Shown here piece by piece: positions 49,985 through 57,756 of a DNA stretch of 64,000 nucleotides. Every line of letters starts with the position of its first letter. Position 1 is the first letter of the stretch. The DNA comes from RBG-16-64-13 sp963718375 (GTDB lineage Bacteria > Actinomycetota > Thermoleophilia > RBG-16-64-13), in NCBI GenBank assembly GCA_963718375.1, contig CAVQZD010000010.1, positions 7,087-71,086 of the forward strand, written 5' to 3'. A program made the translations under genes and the position numbers. The notes beneath the pieces were generated by a model, which made no database searches, had not been told where the DNA came from, and was given only the letters and a program-made list of their open reading frames with translations.

Positions 49985-51163
49985 TCAGGGCTCGGTCGTC
50001 GTCTCTTCGGACGGTGCGAGCGTTGTGGTGTCTAGCACAGTGGTGGTCGTGGGCTCGTAGCCGCGGGCGTATTTGACCCCGATCTTCTCTGTGGCGTCAG
50101 CGATGAACGCGTTCCAGGCCTCGCCTTGCGCCTCGGTCAGCAGGAGCGCCGCGATGTCGGCTGAGGCTTCTTCCAGCGTCTTCTGCTGGGGCTCGTTGAT
50201 CTTGGTGACCTGGATGACCTCGTAGCCATGCTCGGTCTTGGTGGGCTCGGATATCTGGTCGAGCGCCAGGGTGAAGACCATGGTGTCGAACTCCTGGCCG
50301 AGCGTGTCCACGAACTGGCCCGAAGTCACCACGCCCAGCTCCCCGCCCTTGTCCTTGGTATCGAGGTCTGCCGAGTAACGCGCGGCCAACGTGGACCAGC
50401 TGGCGCCCCCCAAGAGGTCGACCCGCACCTGCGAAGCCGTGGCCAGGGCCTGCGCCCATTCGACCTCGGGCAGAGTGGTCGTTGTGGTTGACGCGGTAGT
50501 TGTCGTGGACTCCGAAGTGCTGGTGTCGGTGGATGTGGTGGTGTCGGTCGTAGACTCAGTGGTGGTCGTGCCGGTGAGGCTGTTGACCGTTACGCCGCCC
50601 ACTCCCACGAGGATGTGACGGGCTTCGATGGTCTGCTCGGTCATGTACTCGCTTTTGTGCTCTTCATAGTATGCGGCGATCTCCGCATCGGTGGGCTGCG
50701 CTACGTCAGCGGTCACCTGCTCCTGGACCTTGCCGACCAGTAGGAAGTCGCTGATCTGGGCTTCGAGTTCCTCCATCGTCATGCCCTCGCCCTTGACCGC
50801 CTCCTCCAGCGCAGCCGGATCACCCTCGTAGTAGTCTTGTGCGAGTTGGTCGAGGCGGGCTTGGATCTCCTGCTCGGTGACCGTTATGCCCAGCTCCGGA
50901 GCCATCTGGACGGCAAGCTCGGTGTTGACCATACTACCCAGCACATCATTCGCCAGCTGGTTGTAGGTGTCGGGATCGGTCTCTTTGCTGACGCCGTACT
51001 GAGTCGCGTAGCTGTCCACCTGTTCAGTGAACGCGGCGCCGTCTATGTAGACGTCACCTACTTTGGCGGGGGAGCCATCGGGGAACCCCCCGCACCCTAA
51101 GGTCAAAGCCGCGACCGTGACGGTCGCGGCCAGGATCAGGATCGATACAAGTCTCCTGTTCAC
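49985..51163 (-). CDS. Parvulin-type peptidyl-prolyl isomerase lipoprotein with Thr/Ser-rich insertion
   Basis: A 392-residue lipoprotein: signal peptide with lipobox TLGC (Cys about residue 24), a SurA/PrsA-type chaperone N-domain and a parvulin domain. The parvulin core starts at ARHILVGVG and is interrupted by about 40 Thr/Ser-rich residues before EVEWAQALATASQVRVDL, ASWSTLAARYSAD and GGELGVVTSGQ. The tail is again Thr-rich. Works as an extracytoplasmic foldase. The upstream paralogue lacks the insertion. Confidence 0.88.
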   Translation of the reverse strand: MNRRLVSILILAATVTVAALTLGCGGFPDGSPAKVGDVYIDGAAFTEQVDSYATQYGVSKETDPDTYNQLANDVLGSMVNTELAVQMAPELGITVTEQEIQARLDQLAQDYYEGDPAALEEAVKGEGMTMEELEAQISDFLLVGKVQEQVTADVAQPTDAEIAAYYEEHKSEYMTEQTIEARHILVGVGGVTVNSLTGTTTTESTTDTTTSTDTSTSESTTTTASTTTTTLPEVEWAQALATASQVRVDLLGGASWSTLAARYSADLDTKDKGGELGVVTSGQFVDTLGQEFDTMVFTLALDQISEPTKTEHGYEVIQVTKINEPQQKTLEEASADIAALLLTEAQGEAWNAFIADATEKIGVKYARGYEPTTTTVLDTTTLAPSEETTTEP

Positions 51164-51179
51164 GCGTGCCCTCTCTTCT

Positions 51180-52253
51180 CTATGTAGTGGTGGTCGCCGT
51201 CACTGTGGTGGTCGTCTGCTCGGTGGTCGTGGTCGGCTCGGGCCTCAGGTCATCGCGATAGATGACATTCGCCTCGGCCAGCCTCTGGCTTGTCCACTTG
51301 TTCCAGACGTCTTCTTGCGCCTGAGCGAGTAGTTGTGCCACGATCTGGTCTCGCACCGCGTCAAGCGTCTGGTCTCCCCCAACGGTTATCCCGGTGGGCT
51401 GGATGATCTCGTAGCCATAGACTGTCTTGATCGGCTGAGAGATGTCGTCCAGCTCGAGTGCGAAAGCCGCATCCTCGAACTCCTTGACCTTCTGGCCCTT
51501 GGTCACCGTCCCCAGGTCGCCCCCCTTGTCTTTGGTAGCGAAGTCGTCCGAATACTCGGCCGCCAGCGCGGTCCAGTCGCCGGTGGCTACCAGTTTGGTG
51601 CGCACTTCAGCGGCAGTGGCCAGAGCCGCTGCCCAGTCGGCCTCGGTTATGCCCGTCGCTGCATCGGCGGCCTCGGGCTTGATGAGGATATGCTTGAGTT
51701 GGCGGCTGGGCTCCACGTAGTAACTGGACTTGTTTGCCTCGTAGTAGGCGGCCACATCCTCGTCGGGCACTGAAGTGACGTCCTTGACCACCTCTTGCCT
51801 GACCTTGTCGCGCAGCAGCCCGTCCTTGAGGTTCTGTTTGAAGGTGTCCAGGGTCAGGCCGCCGGCCTTGAGGTCCGCCTCAAAGGCGGCCTGGTCTCCG
51901 GCGTAGGAGGAGATGTAGGTATCCACCTGTGCCTGCACCTCATCATCGGTGACCGTGAAGCCGAGCTTGGCTGCCTCTTGGGCGGCCAGCTCATTGAGCA
52001 CGAGGTTCTGCAGCACGTACTCCCGCAGGCTCTTGTAGTACTCGTCGTAGTCGTCGGGATAGGCTTCCTCGGTGATTCCGTAGGCGGCGGCCTCTTGTGT
52101 CACCTCAGCGTCGAGTTGTTCCTCGGTGATGAAGGTGGCGCCCACCTTGGCCACTGTGCCCTCTGGCAGCGCGTTTTCTCCGCACGCCAGGACCAAGACC
52201 GCGAGAGCGGCGACGGCCGAAACCAAGACGGCCCCCAGGAGTCTACTCTTCAC
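51180..52253 (-). CDS. PrsA-like foldase lipoprotein (parvulin domain)
   Basis: A 357-residue lipoprotein with lipobox VLAC (Cys about residue 24), a helical SurA-like N-domain (EEAYPDDYDEYYKSLREYV) and a parvulin core: RQLKHILIKPEAADA, GDWTALAAEYSDDFATKDKG, GDLGTVTKGQKVKEFEDAAF and TVYGYEIIQPTGI. The tail is Thr-rich (TTTTEQTTTTVTATTTT). Likely assists folding of secreted proteins. It is 16 bp upstream of the other foldase gene. Confidence 0.9.
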   Translation of the reverse strand: MKSRLLGAVLVSAVAALAVLVLACGENALPEGTVAKVGATFITEEQLDAEVTQEAAAYGITEEAYPDDYDEYYKSLREYVLQNLVLNELAAQEAAKLGFTVTDDEVQAQVDTYISSYAGDQAAFEADLKAGGLTLDTFKQNLKDGLLRDKVRQEVVKDVTSVPDEDVAAYYEANKSSYYVEPSRQLKHILIKPEAADAATGITEADWAAALATAAEVRTKLVATGDWTALAAEYSDDFATKDKGGDLGTVTKGQKVKEFEDAAFALELDDISQPIKTVYGYEIIQPTGITVGGDQTLDAVRDQIVAQLLAQAQEDVWNKWTSQRLAEANVIYRDDLRPEPTTTTEQTTTTVTATTTT

Positions 52254-52345
52254 GACTACCTCGCTTGTAGTTGCGGGAGGACATTGACACCGAAGTATAT
52301 CCTCCCCGATTTCAGGTTTCTGTAAAGTCCGTCAGCAAGCGCCTC

Positions 52346-52954
52346 TTAAGGCTGGAAACTGGAGAGGAACAGGTTGAAGACGTCCTGGTTCGCGTCCCAG
52401 TTCTCTTCCGCCGCTTGGACCATCAACTGATACTCGAGGCTGCCATCGAACACGAAATAGTACGTAGTCATCATAGGAGTGCCATCGTCCCACTCGAAGG
52501 TGGCCGTGAATTCGTAGCCTGGGAGCGCCCCCACGGTGGTCGGGGCGAGCGGCTCCAGTATCTGCAAGGACGGGTCCTGGGCCTGCAGGGATGCCACCAG
52601 CGCCTCCAACTCCGGGAGCACCTGCGGCAGCACTGACTCATCGACCACCGCATTCAGCTCGTAGACTCGGACTATGAAACTGTCGACGCCGCTGCCGTCG
52701 ATGATCGCGCCGTTGGGATCCCCTACACTGACCTCCGCTGTTGGGGCGGCACCGGCATTCACACTCACGTCCATCTCGGTGGAGGGGATCAACTGCCAAT
52801 CCGAGGGGTAGTCGAAGCTGAAGCCATAGTCAGGGTCGGTGTACGTCTCCGTCGTAGTTGGGTCATCGCCGCCACCGCAGCCGGCCAGAACGAGGGAAGA
52901 ACCCAGAGTCAGGACCAGTGCGAGTCCGAGTAGGCATATCATCATCTTGCGCAT
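52346..52954 (-). CDS. PsbP-like lipoprotein
   Basis: A 202-residue lipoprotein with lipobox LAGC (Cys about residue 25) and a short acidic linker. The mature domain has YGFSFDYPSDWQLIPSTEMD, PGYEFTATFEWDDGTPMMT and the YYFVFDGSLEYQLMVQAAEE ending, typical of the Mog1/PsbP fold. Function is unknown. It lies upstream of the foldase genes with a 92-bp gap and could be their co-transcribed leader gene. Confidence 0.78.
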   Translation of the reverse strand: MRKMMICLLGLALVLTLGSSLVLAGCGGGDDPTTTETYTDPDYGFSFDYPSDWQLIPSTEMDVSVNAGAAPTAEVSVGDPNGAIIDGSGVDSFIVRVYELNAVVDESVLPQVLPELEALVASLQAQDPSLQILEPLAPTTVGALPGYEFTATFEWDDGTPMMTTYYFVFDGSLEYQLMVQAAEENWDANQDVFNLFLSSFQP

Positions 52955-53014
52955 CTTGTAGGCCTCCTAGCCGTGTGAACGATCTGTGACATTTTGTCAC
53001 GGTTGGCCCTGGGT

Positions 53015-53020
53015 TACACT
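53015..53020 (+). promoter_or_regulatory. Promoter candidate for the YchF-like gene
   Basis: TACACT at 53015-53020 with TTGTCA at 52994-52999 (15-bp spacer) fits a sigma-70-like promoter, ending about 32 nt before the ATG. GGAGG lies close to the start, so the transcript has a normal leader. Confidence 0.4.
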
Positions 53021-53052
53021 GAGGGCTGTGACAGAGCTGGCACGGAGGTCTC

Positions 53053-54078
53053 ATGGAAGCACGCATCATCGGGCTCAAGGGTTGCGGCAAGACGACGCTG
53101 GTGACGGCCCTGGCAGAGGGACGCGGTGATGGGCACGTGGCCACAGTGCACGTCGGTGACGCCCGAGTGCGCACCCTGTCTGAGATCTTCCAGCCCAAGA
53201 AGACCACCTTCGCGGAGTTCAAAGTGCAAGAGGTGGGCTGGCTAGAGGGGAGCGCCCGTAAGGGAGAGATGGAGCGCTACTTGGACGCTCTGGCCGGTGG
53301 TCAGCTGTATATCCATGTGCTGCGTGCTTTCGACAGCCCTCTGCTGGGCGAGCCTGCGCATCCCGCGGCCGATCTAGAAGAGCTGGATCGCGAGTTCTTG
53401 CTCTCCGACCTCATACGCATCGAGAGGGCGTTCGAGCGGGAGAAGAAGGCGCCCTTGTCGGATCAGGTGAAGAAGGCTTTGGCGCGCTGTCAGGAGGCGT
53501 TGGAGGCCGATACCCCTCTCCGACTGGTGGACTTCGACGAATCTCAGCTGGCGTTGGTCCGCGGATACCAGTTCCTCACCCTGATGCCGCAGCTCTTGGT
53601 GCAGAACACCGCTTCGGATGGCGAGACCGCGAGCGACTCCGACGCCGCAGCCGTGGCCGCGTCGGCGGGCGACCGCCATGCGATAGCCTTCCCCTTCCCG
53701 GACGCTCTCGAGGTAGCGCGACTCTCGGTGGAAGAACAGGCGGAGTACGCGGAGGCGCTGGGTCTACCGGGGCCTGCCACAGAGGTCGTCGCTCAGGCCG
53801 CCTTCGCGCAACTGGGGCTGATCAGCTTCTTGACCAGCGGTACCGACGAGGTGCGCGCCTGGCCCATCCGCGCGGGCGAGACCGCTAAGGAAGCGGCCGG
53901 CGCTATCCATTCGGATATCCAGCGCGGCTTCATCAGAGCCGAGGTGGTCTCGTACGACGACTTCATGAGCCACGGCGCGAACATGAAGGACTGCCGCGAC
54001 GCCGGGGTGCTGCGAGTGGAGGGCAAGGACTACACCGTCGCAGACGGGGATATCATCAACTTCCGCTTCAACGTGTAG
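53053..54078 (+). CDS. Divergent YchF/OLA1-like protein with C-terminal TGS-like domain
   Basis: A 341-residue protein. Residues 3-12 hold a P-loop (IIGLKGCGKTTL); the later GTPase signposts are altered: VQEVGWLEGSARKGE stands where DxxGL is expected, and no NKxE is seen. The last third is typical YchF/DUF933: AFAQLGLISFLTSGTDEVRAW, GAIHSDIQRGFIRAEVVSYDD and KDYTVADGDIINFRFNV. Canonical YchF binds ATP and the ribosome. The altered switch region suggests modified nucleotide use. GGAGG lies 5-6 nt before the ATG. Confidence 0.82.
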   Translation: MEARIIGLKGCGKTTLVTALAEGRGDGHVATVHVGDARVRTLSEIFQPKKTTFAEFKVQEVGWLEGSARKGEMERYLDALAGGQLYIHVLRAFDSPLLGEPAHPAADLEELDREFLLSDLIRIERAFEREKKAPLSDQVKKALARCQEALEADTPLRLVDFDESQLALVRGYQFLTLMPQLLVQNTASDGETASDSDAAAVAASAGDRHAIAFPFPDALEVARLSVEEQAEYAEALGLPGPATEVVAQAAFAQLGLISFLTSGTDEVRAWPIRAGETAKEAAGAIHSDIQRGFIRAEVVSYDDFMSHGANMKDCRDAGVLRVEGKDYTVADGDIINFRFNV

Positions 54079-54079
54079 G

Positions 54080-54162
54080 GTCTCGGCTGTCACACCCGCC
54101 CGCGAGCGCGCGGGACACCCCTGCCGCGACAGAGCCTCACGGAGGAGGGCGACAGCCGAGAC
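54080..54162. repeat. 12-bp perfect inverted repeat after the YchF-like gene
   Basis: GTCTCGGCTGTC at 54080-54091 pairs exactly with GACAGCCGAGAC at 54151-54162; inside lies a further hairpin CCCGCG-AGCG-CGCGGG (54099-54114). It could act as a bidirectional structure or terminator-like element, although no U-tract follows. Confidence 0.65.
54099..54140 (-). repeat. 42-bp inverted repeat, copy A
   Basis: Matches the reverse complement of copy C (54433-54474) at 39 of 42 positions by eye. Ends on the shared block CGCGACAGAGCCTC. Confidence 0.75.
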
Positions 54163-54334
54163 TGCCTGGATTCTGCCCGCGCGGGACACCTGAACGGGAG
54201 GGCCGCGCGGGGGACAAGGTCAGCATTGGTCTGGTTGAGGCCCCATCACTCGAACCAAGTCCCCACATCGCGGTCGCTTCGGACTGGCCCGGTCCGGGCT
54301 CGCAGCTATGTGCGTTCGGCTGTCGCACACTCCA

Positions 54335-54350
54335 GCGAGGCTCTGTCGCG
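54335..54350 (+). repeat. Partial repeat copy B
   Basis: GCGAGGCTCTGTCGCG, identical to the first 16 bp of copy C and in the same orientation. The preceding bases TCGGCTGTCGCACAC resemble the segment at 54083-54094. Confidence 0.6.
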
Positions 54351-54432
54351 TGCAATGCACCCCCCCATCGGCCAGCTCGGGCTGATGCCTTGCGCTTCTT
54401 GCCGGAGGGTGGGCTCGGGTCGACGCTCACCC

Positions 54433-54474
54433 GCGAGGCTCTGTCGCGGCAAGGGTGTACCGCGCGCTCGCGGG
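54433..54474 (+). repeat. 42-bp inverted repeat, copy C
   Basis: Begins GCGAGGCTCTGTCGCGGC and ends CGCGCTCGCGGG; see copy A for the match. It ends 44 bp from the 3' end of the Nudix gene. Confidence 0.75.
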
Positions 54475-54517
54475 GGAGCGTCGGCCTGAGCCTACTATCC
54501 AGAATGGGGGCGAGGGG

Positions 54518-55519
54518 TCAGTCCGAGTCAGGCCGCTCTTCGAAGCCTCGCGTCAGGTGGTACACAGCCTTGTCAAAGAACACCGCAAACCGGCTTTGCA
54601 GCTCCATGACCCGGTAGGCGTCCACCGGTCTCTCCCACACACCTTGGGAGCGGGCGTACGTCCAAACCTGCTTCTTCAGCAGCATCACCGCCGAGAGCAT
54701 CTCATGGGGCTTTATGCCCTGCGCTCGGCGCCGTGCACCCAGGGTGCGATAGAACGACCTGATCTCCGCTTCCTTGCTCTCACCCTCCAGCCAGCGGCTC
54801 AGCAGGTTCATCCCGGTGGCACACTCCGCCAGCAGGGCCTGCGGGTCGAGCGCCATGTACCCAGTGGTGGTGCGGTTGGAGCGTACGTCGGCCAGCCAGA
54901 GTCGGGCCACGTATGTGGCGTGTTTGCCGCCGAGGCTCACGACGCCATCGGACAACATCTTGGCCTTTGTGCCGCTCTTGCGACCCTCCAGCTTTTGAAA
55001 GGAATCACTTATCGCCCAATCGTCACGGTGCAGATCGGCACACAGCCTGATGGCCTTCTCGTTGGAGGGAAAGGCCAGGGGGGGCAGCCGGTCGATGGCG
55101 AAATAGGCGACATCGCTGGCATCGTCTCCGGGAGTCTCGGTGCCGGACACCTTCTCGACTTCGAAAGTCACTATGAGCAGGTCCCCGTAGAAGGCGCCGC
55201 TCCAGGAGTCCGCGTCGATGAGCTGAATGACGCGTCCCTTGATGCCGGTCTCCTCGCGCAGCTCTCGAAGCGCCGCTTCGGCGATCGACTCACCGGTCTC
55301 GGCGAAACCGATGGGCAGGCACCAGGAACCCTTCATGGGCTCGATACCTCGCTTGACCAAGAGCACTCGGCGGCGGTCGTCCAGTACCAGGGCACCGGCC
55401 GCCGGCAGGGGGTTGTCATAGAAGATCTCACCGCACACTGAGCAGACCTCGCGAGGGCGGTCCCCCACGGGTTGTACCTCGACCGCTCCGCCACATATTG
55501 AGCAGAACCGCGTGTTCAG
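54518..55519 (-). CDS. Nudix hydrolase with N-terminal zinc ribbon and C-terminal helical domain; likely CTG start
   Basis: A 333-residue protein if read from a CTG at 55519. That start follows GGAGGAG by 8 nt, overlaps the upstream TGA (CTGA), and keeps a full zinc ribbon: FCSICGG then VCSVCGEIFYDNP. The next in-frame start, GTG 55468, would delete the first Cys pair. The Nudix box is visible as GFAETGESIAEAALRELREE then TGI. Residues about 190-330 form an all-helical domain (NLLSRWLEGESKEAEIRSFY; HEMLSAVMLLKKQVWTYARS) that recalls RsbR-type N-domains. Nudix enzymes hydrolyse nucleoside diphosphate-X substrates. Confidence 0.8.
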   Translation of the reverse strand: MNTRFCSICGGAVEVQPVGDRPREVCSVCGEIFYDNPLPAAGALVLDDRRRVLLVKRGIEPMKGSWCLPIGFAETGESIAEAALRELREETGIKGRVIQLIDADSWSGAFYGDLLIVTFEVEKVSGTETPGDDASDVAYFAIDRLPPLAFPSNEKAIRLCADLHRDDWAISDSFQKLEGRKSGTKAKMLSDGVVSLGGKHATYVARLWLADVRSNRTTTGYMALDPQALLAECATGMNLLSRWLEGESKEAEIRSFYRTLGARRRAQGIKPHEMLSAVMLLKKQVWTYARSQGVWERPVDAYRVMELQSRFAVFFDKAVYHLTRGFEERPDSD

Positions 55520-56325
55520 CGCGTAGGCTCCTCCGAGACCTGGATGTGGACGTGTGAACCAGAGTCGTGCGTGTAGACAGACAGGGTCTTGCCTATCTCC
55601 TCCGGACAGAGCCGCACCTTGCCCAGCAGGGTCTTGCCGGCCTCGACGCGCTCGCCGATGGTCACTGCCGGGTCGTTTATGAAGACCAGGGTGACGATGG
55701 TGCCGCCCATCTCCTCAGGGCGGATGTCTATCTGAACGTCGTCGTACTTGCCGAACAGCAGATACTCCCGGACTCGCACGACTACACCTGAGACCGGGGA
55801 GGTCACCGGGGTGTCTGGCTGCGCGCCTACGAGCACCGAGGTGGTGGCTTCGTTGTCCGCTCCGGGGATCTGGTAGTAGCGGATCGCCGGATCGCCCGTG
55901 AACAACCCGCGGAAGAAGCGGACGAGAGCGTTGGCGTTGGCCATCTCACCTATAGGTGAGAGCGCCACGGCTCGGGTGTCGCTTACCGGTTGGTAGGCGA
56001 TGATGGTGGCGTCCGTGGCCGCGACGGGCAGAAGCAGGTTCCTGTCATGGAATCGGGCGAAAGCGGGTCGTTCCTCAGTCGAGGACCGGATAGGGGCTGT
56101 GGGAGAATTGGTCGCTCCGGCGAGCAACTCCTCTGGGCTCAGCGTCGCGCTGTTGTGGCTCGCCGCTACGGAGAAGGCGATAGCGATCGCGAGCAATGTC
56201 ACTACCCCGGCCGCCGCCAGCAGAAAGCGGACCCGGCGCCGGCGATAGAGAGCTGCTTTCTGCTTTGGGCGCTGGGGGGCCCGTGCTTCGGAGCTCGGTC
56301 CAGGTGCGGGTGAATCGGTATACAT
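55516..56325 (-). CDS. Membrane-anchored M23/lipoyl-like protein, probably non-catalytic
   Basis: A 269-residue protein: cytosolic Pro/Arg-rich tail, one membrane span (LLAAAGVVTLLAIAIAFSVA) and an extracellular domain. Near the C-terminus it has VTSPVSGVVVRVREYLLFG, VTIGERVEAGKTLLGKVRL and SGSHVHIQVSEE, the shape of a LytM (M23) fold. The HxxxD metal half of the M23 site is missing, so it may be a regulator or binding protein rather than a peptidase. It overlaps the Nudix start by 4 bp and is divergent from the permease gene. Confidence 0.7.
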   Translation of the reverse strand: MYTDSPAPGPSSEARAPQRPKQKAALYRRRRVRFLLAAAGVVTLLAIAIAFSVAASHNSATLSPEELLAGATNSPTAPIRSSTEERPAFARFHDRNLLLPVAATDATIIAYQPVSDTRAVALSPIGEMANANALVRFFRGLFTGDPAIRYYQIPGADNEATTSVLVGAQPDTPVTSPVSGVVVRVREYLLFGKYDDVQIDIRPEEMGGTIVTLVFINDPAVTIGERVEAGKTLLGKVRLCPEEIGKTLSVYTHDSGSHVHIQVSEEPTR

Positions 56326-56441
56326 CGACGGTAAGTTACCACCCTCCGATGATTGTGCACAGCGCTCTACACATGCTGCTGGTATGCTGGTCTGGTGAGT
56401 GGCCGCTGCCCCGCGACGACCGAGGGGACGGGAGAGAGCAC

Positions 56442-57665
56442 GTGCGAATATCCATACCGCGGTGGGTACAGTTCATCCTTATCCCGTTGGCGTTCTTCCT
56501 CGCCCTCTACTTCGCCCGAGTGGCGAGCCACGCGGTGTTCGTCTTCTTGCTGTCGGCCATCGTGGCCCTGTTTCTGAATCCTCTGGCTATGGCGGCTCGC
56601 CGAATCAAGATCCCGCGCTGGGCGGCCGTACCGCTCGTGTACGTGCTCTTCGTCGCGGCGGTCGTGCTCATCTTCGTATATCTGGGGCCTCCGCTCATCA
56701 GACAGCTGCAGAAGCTGTTCGACGCCGTTCCGGATTGGCTCGACAAAGTCAACGAGCAACTCGCGCGCCTCGAAGGTTGGTTGGCTGGTCACAATATCCA
56801 CGCAAATCTCCAGTTCGACACCAGCGACATAACCAAGTGGTTCGCCTCACACGGGGCGGAGTCGGTGGGGGCCATCATAAGTGTGGGTCGCAATGTGGCC
56901 AGCTTCGTCATCAACCTGTTCTTGATCGTGGTCATCAGTTTCTACATGCTTATCGACGGCAAACGCCTGTTCAGGTTCCTTTGCCGGGTGGCTCCCGGAG
57001 ACCCGGCGACCAAGCAGAACTACGTTCGCGGGCTGCAGCGCGCGTTCAGCCGCTACGTCCGCGGGCAGGCTCTATTGGGCCTGGTGGTGGGCTTCTGTGC
57101 CTGGTTGGTCATCTGGGTGCTCAGTTGGCCGAGCGTGAACGTATGGCCACCGGGCGGCGAATGGGCTCTCTTGTTCGGAGTGTGGGCGGGCGTCACTGAA
57201 GTCATCCCCTACGTGGGGCCGTTCCTGGGCGGCGCTCCGCCGGTGATAGCCGCTCTGTTCTACTCTCCGTGGGCGGCGCTCATAATCATCATCGCCTACG
57301 TGGTCATCCAACAGGTAGAGGGCCATGTCCTGGCCCCGAACATAGTCGGGACTTCAGTGGGCGTGCATCCTCTGCTGGTGATATTCGCGCTCTTGGTCGG
57401 CGCGCAGATAGGCGGCATCCTGGGCATGATCGCGGCGCTTCCCATACTTGCCATGCTGAAGCACACCTTCACGTTCTACGACTTCAGGCTCTCGCGCGCT
57501 CCCTGGGTGGGCGACGACGGCGCGGTACTCATGGCCCCGTCGGTCGAGGCACGGCCCTCGGCTGAGACGGCGCCGCCGGAGTCCGGGGTCGCCGCGCGGA
57601 GCAAGAGAACGAAGCGCAAGACGACATCAGGACCGCCGGCAACCAAGGATGGCGAAGGATCTTGA
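56442..57665 (+). CDS. AI-2E transporter family (PerM) membrane protein
   Basis: A 407-residue protein with about eight spans. The N-terminal pair (WVQFILIPLAFFLALYFARV; VFVFLLSAIVALFLNPL), a long amphipathic middle part (KLFDAVPDWLDKVNEQLARL), VVISFYMLIDGKRLFRFL and the end EVIPYVGPFLGGAPPVIAAL are typical. Family members export AI-2 or act as Na+/H+ antiporters; function here is unknown. GTG 56442 follows GGGAGAGAG; ATG codons further upstream lack a box. The last 60 residues are polar and low-complexity. Confidence 0.82.
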   Translation: MRISIPRWVQFILIPLAFFLALYFARVASHAVFVFLLSAIVALFLNPLAMAARRIKIPRWAAVPLVYVLFVAAVVLIFVYLGPPLIRQLQKLFDAVPDWLDKVNEQLARLEGWLAGHNIHANLQFDTSDITKWFASHGAESVGAIISVGRNVASFVINLFLIVVISFYMLIDGKRLFRFLCRVAPGDPATKQNYVRGLQRAFSRYVRGQALLGLVVGFCAWLVIWVLSWPSVNVWPPGGEWALLFGVWAGVTEVIPYVGPFLGGAPPVIAALFYSPWAALIIIIAYVVIQQVEGHVLAPNIVGTSVGVHPLLVIFALLVGAQIGGILGMIAALPILAMLKHTFTFYDFRLSRAPWVGDDGAVLMAPSVEARPSAETAPPESGVAARSKRTKRKTTSGPPATKDGEGS

Positions 57666-57676
57666 GCCCTCAGTCG

Positions 57677-57706
57677 TTGGTGGAGCTTGTTCGATGCTGT
57701 TACAAT
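57677..57706 (+). promoter_or_regulatory. Promoter candidate of the inositol-lipid genes
   Basis: TTGGTG (57677-57682), an 18-bp spacer and TACAAT (57701-57706) form a sigma-70-like promoter about 50 nt before the PIP synthase ATG. It is the best -35/-10 pair in the window. Confidence 0.5.
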
Positions 57707-57756
57707 CCCGACTGGCCCGGGCAACATGCCGTCCGGAACCCGGAACCTAGCAGGTA

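Larger units (their letters stand above)
54079..54517. other. Gene-free stretch carrying inverted repeats
   Basis: This 439-bp gap has no convincing gene. It holds a 12-bp inverted pair (54080-54091/54151-54162), a 42-bp inverted repeat at its ends (54099-54140 and 54433-54474) and a partial third copy (54335-54350). The layout resembles a short non-autonomous palindromic element or its remains. Confidence 0.6.

Noticed and set aside
50480..50580. Thr-coding microsatellite as a CRISPR-like or regulatory repeat
   Set aside because: The repeated GTGGT/GTCGT pattern on the plus strand is the complement of Thr/Ser codons in the foldase lipoprotein. It has no regular spacing of the CRISPR type.
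54200..54330. Possible tRNA or small RNA in the gene-free stretch
   Set aside because: I looked for a GTTCGA-type T-loop with matching acceptor stem and found none. Only the inverted repeats have clear structure.
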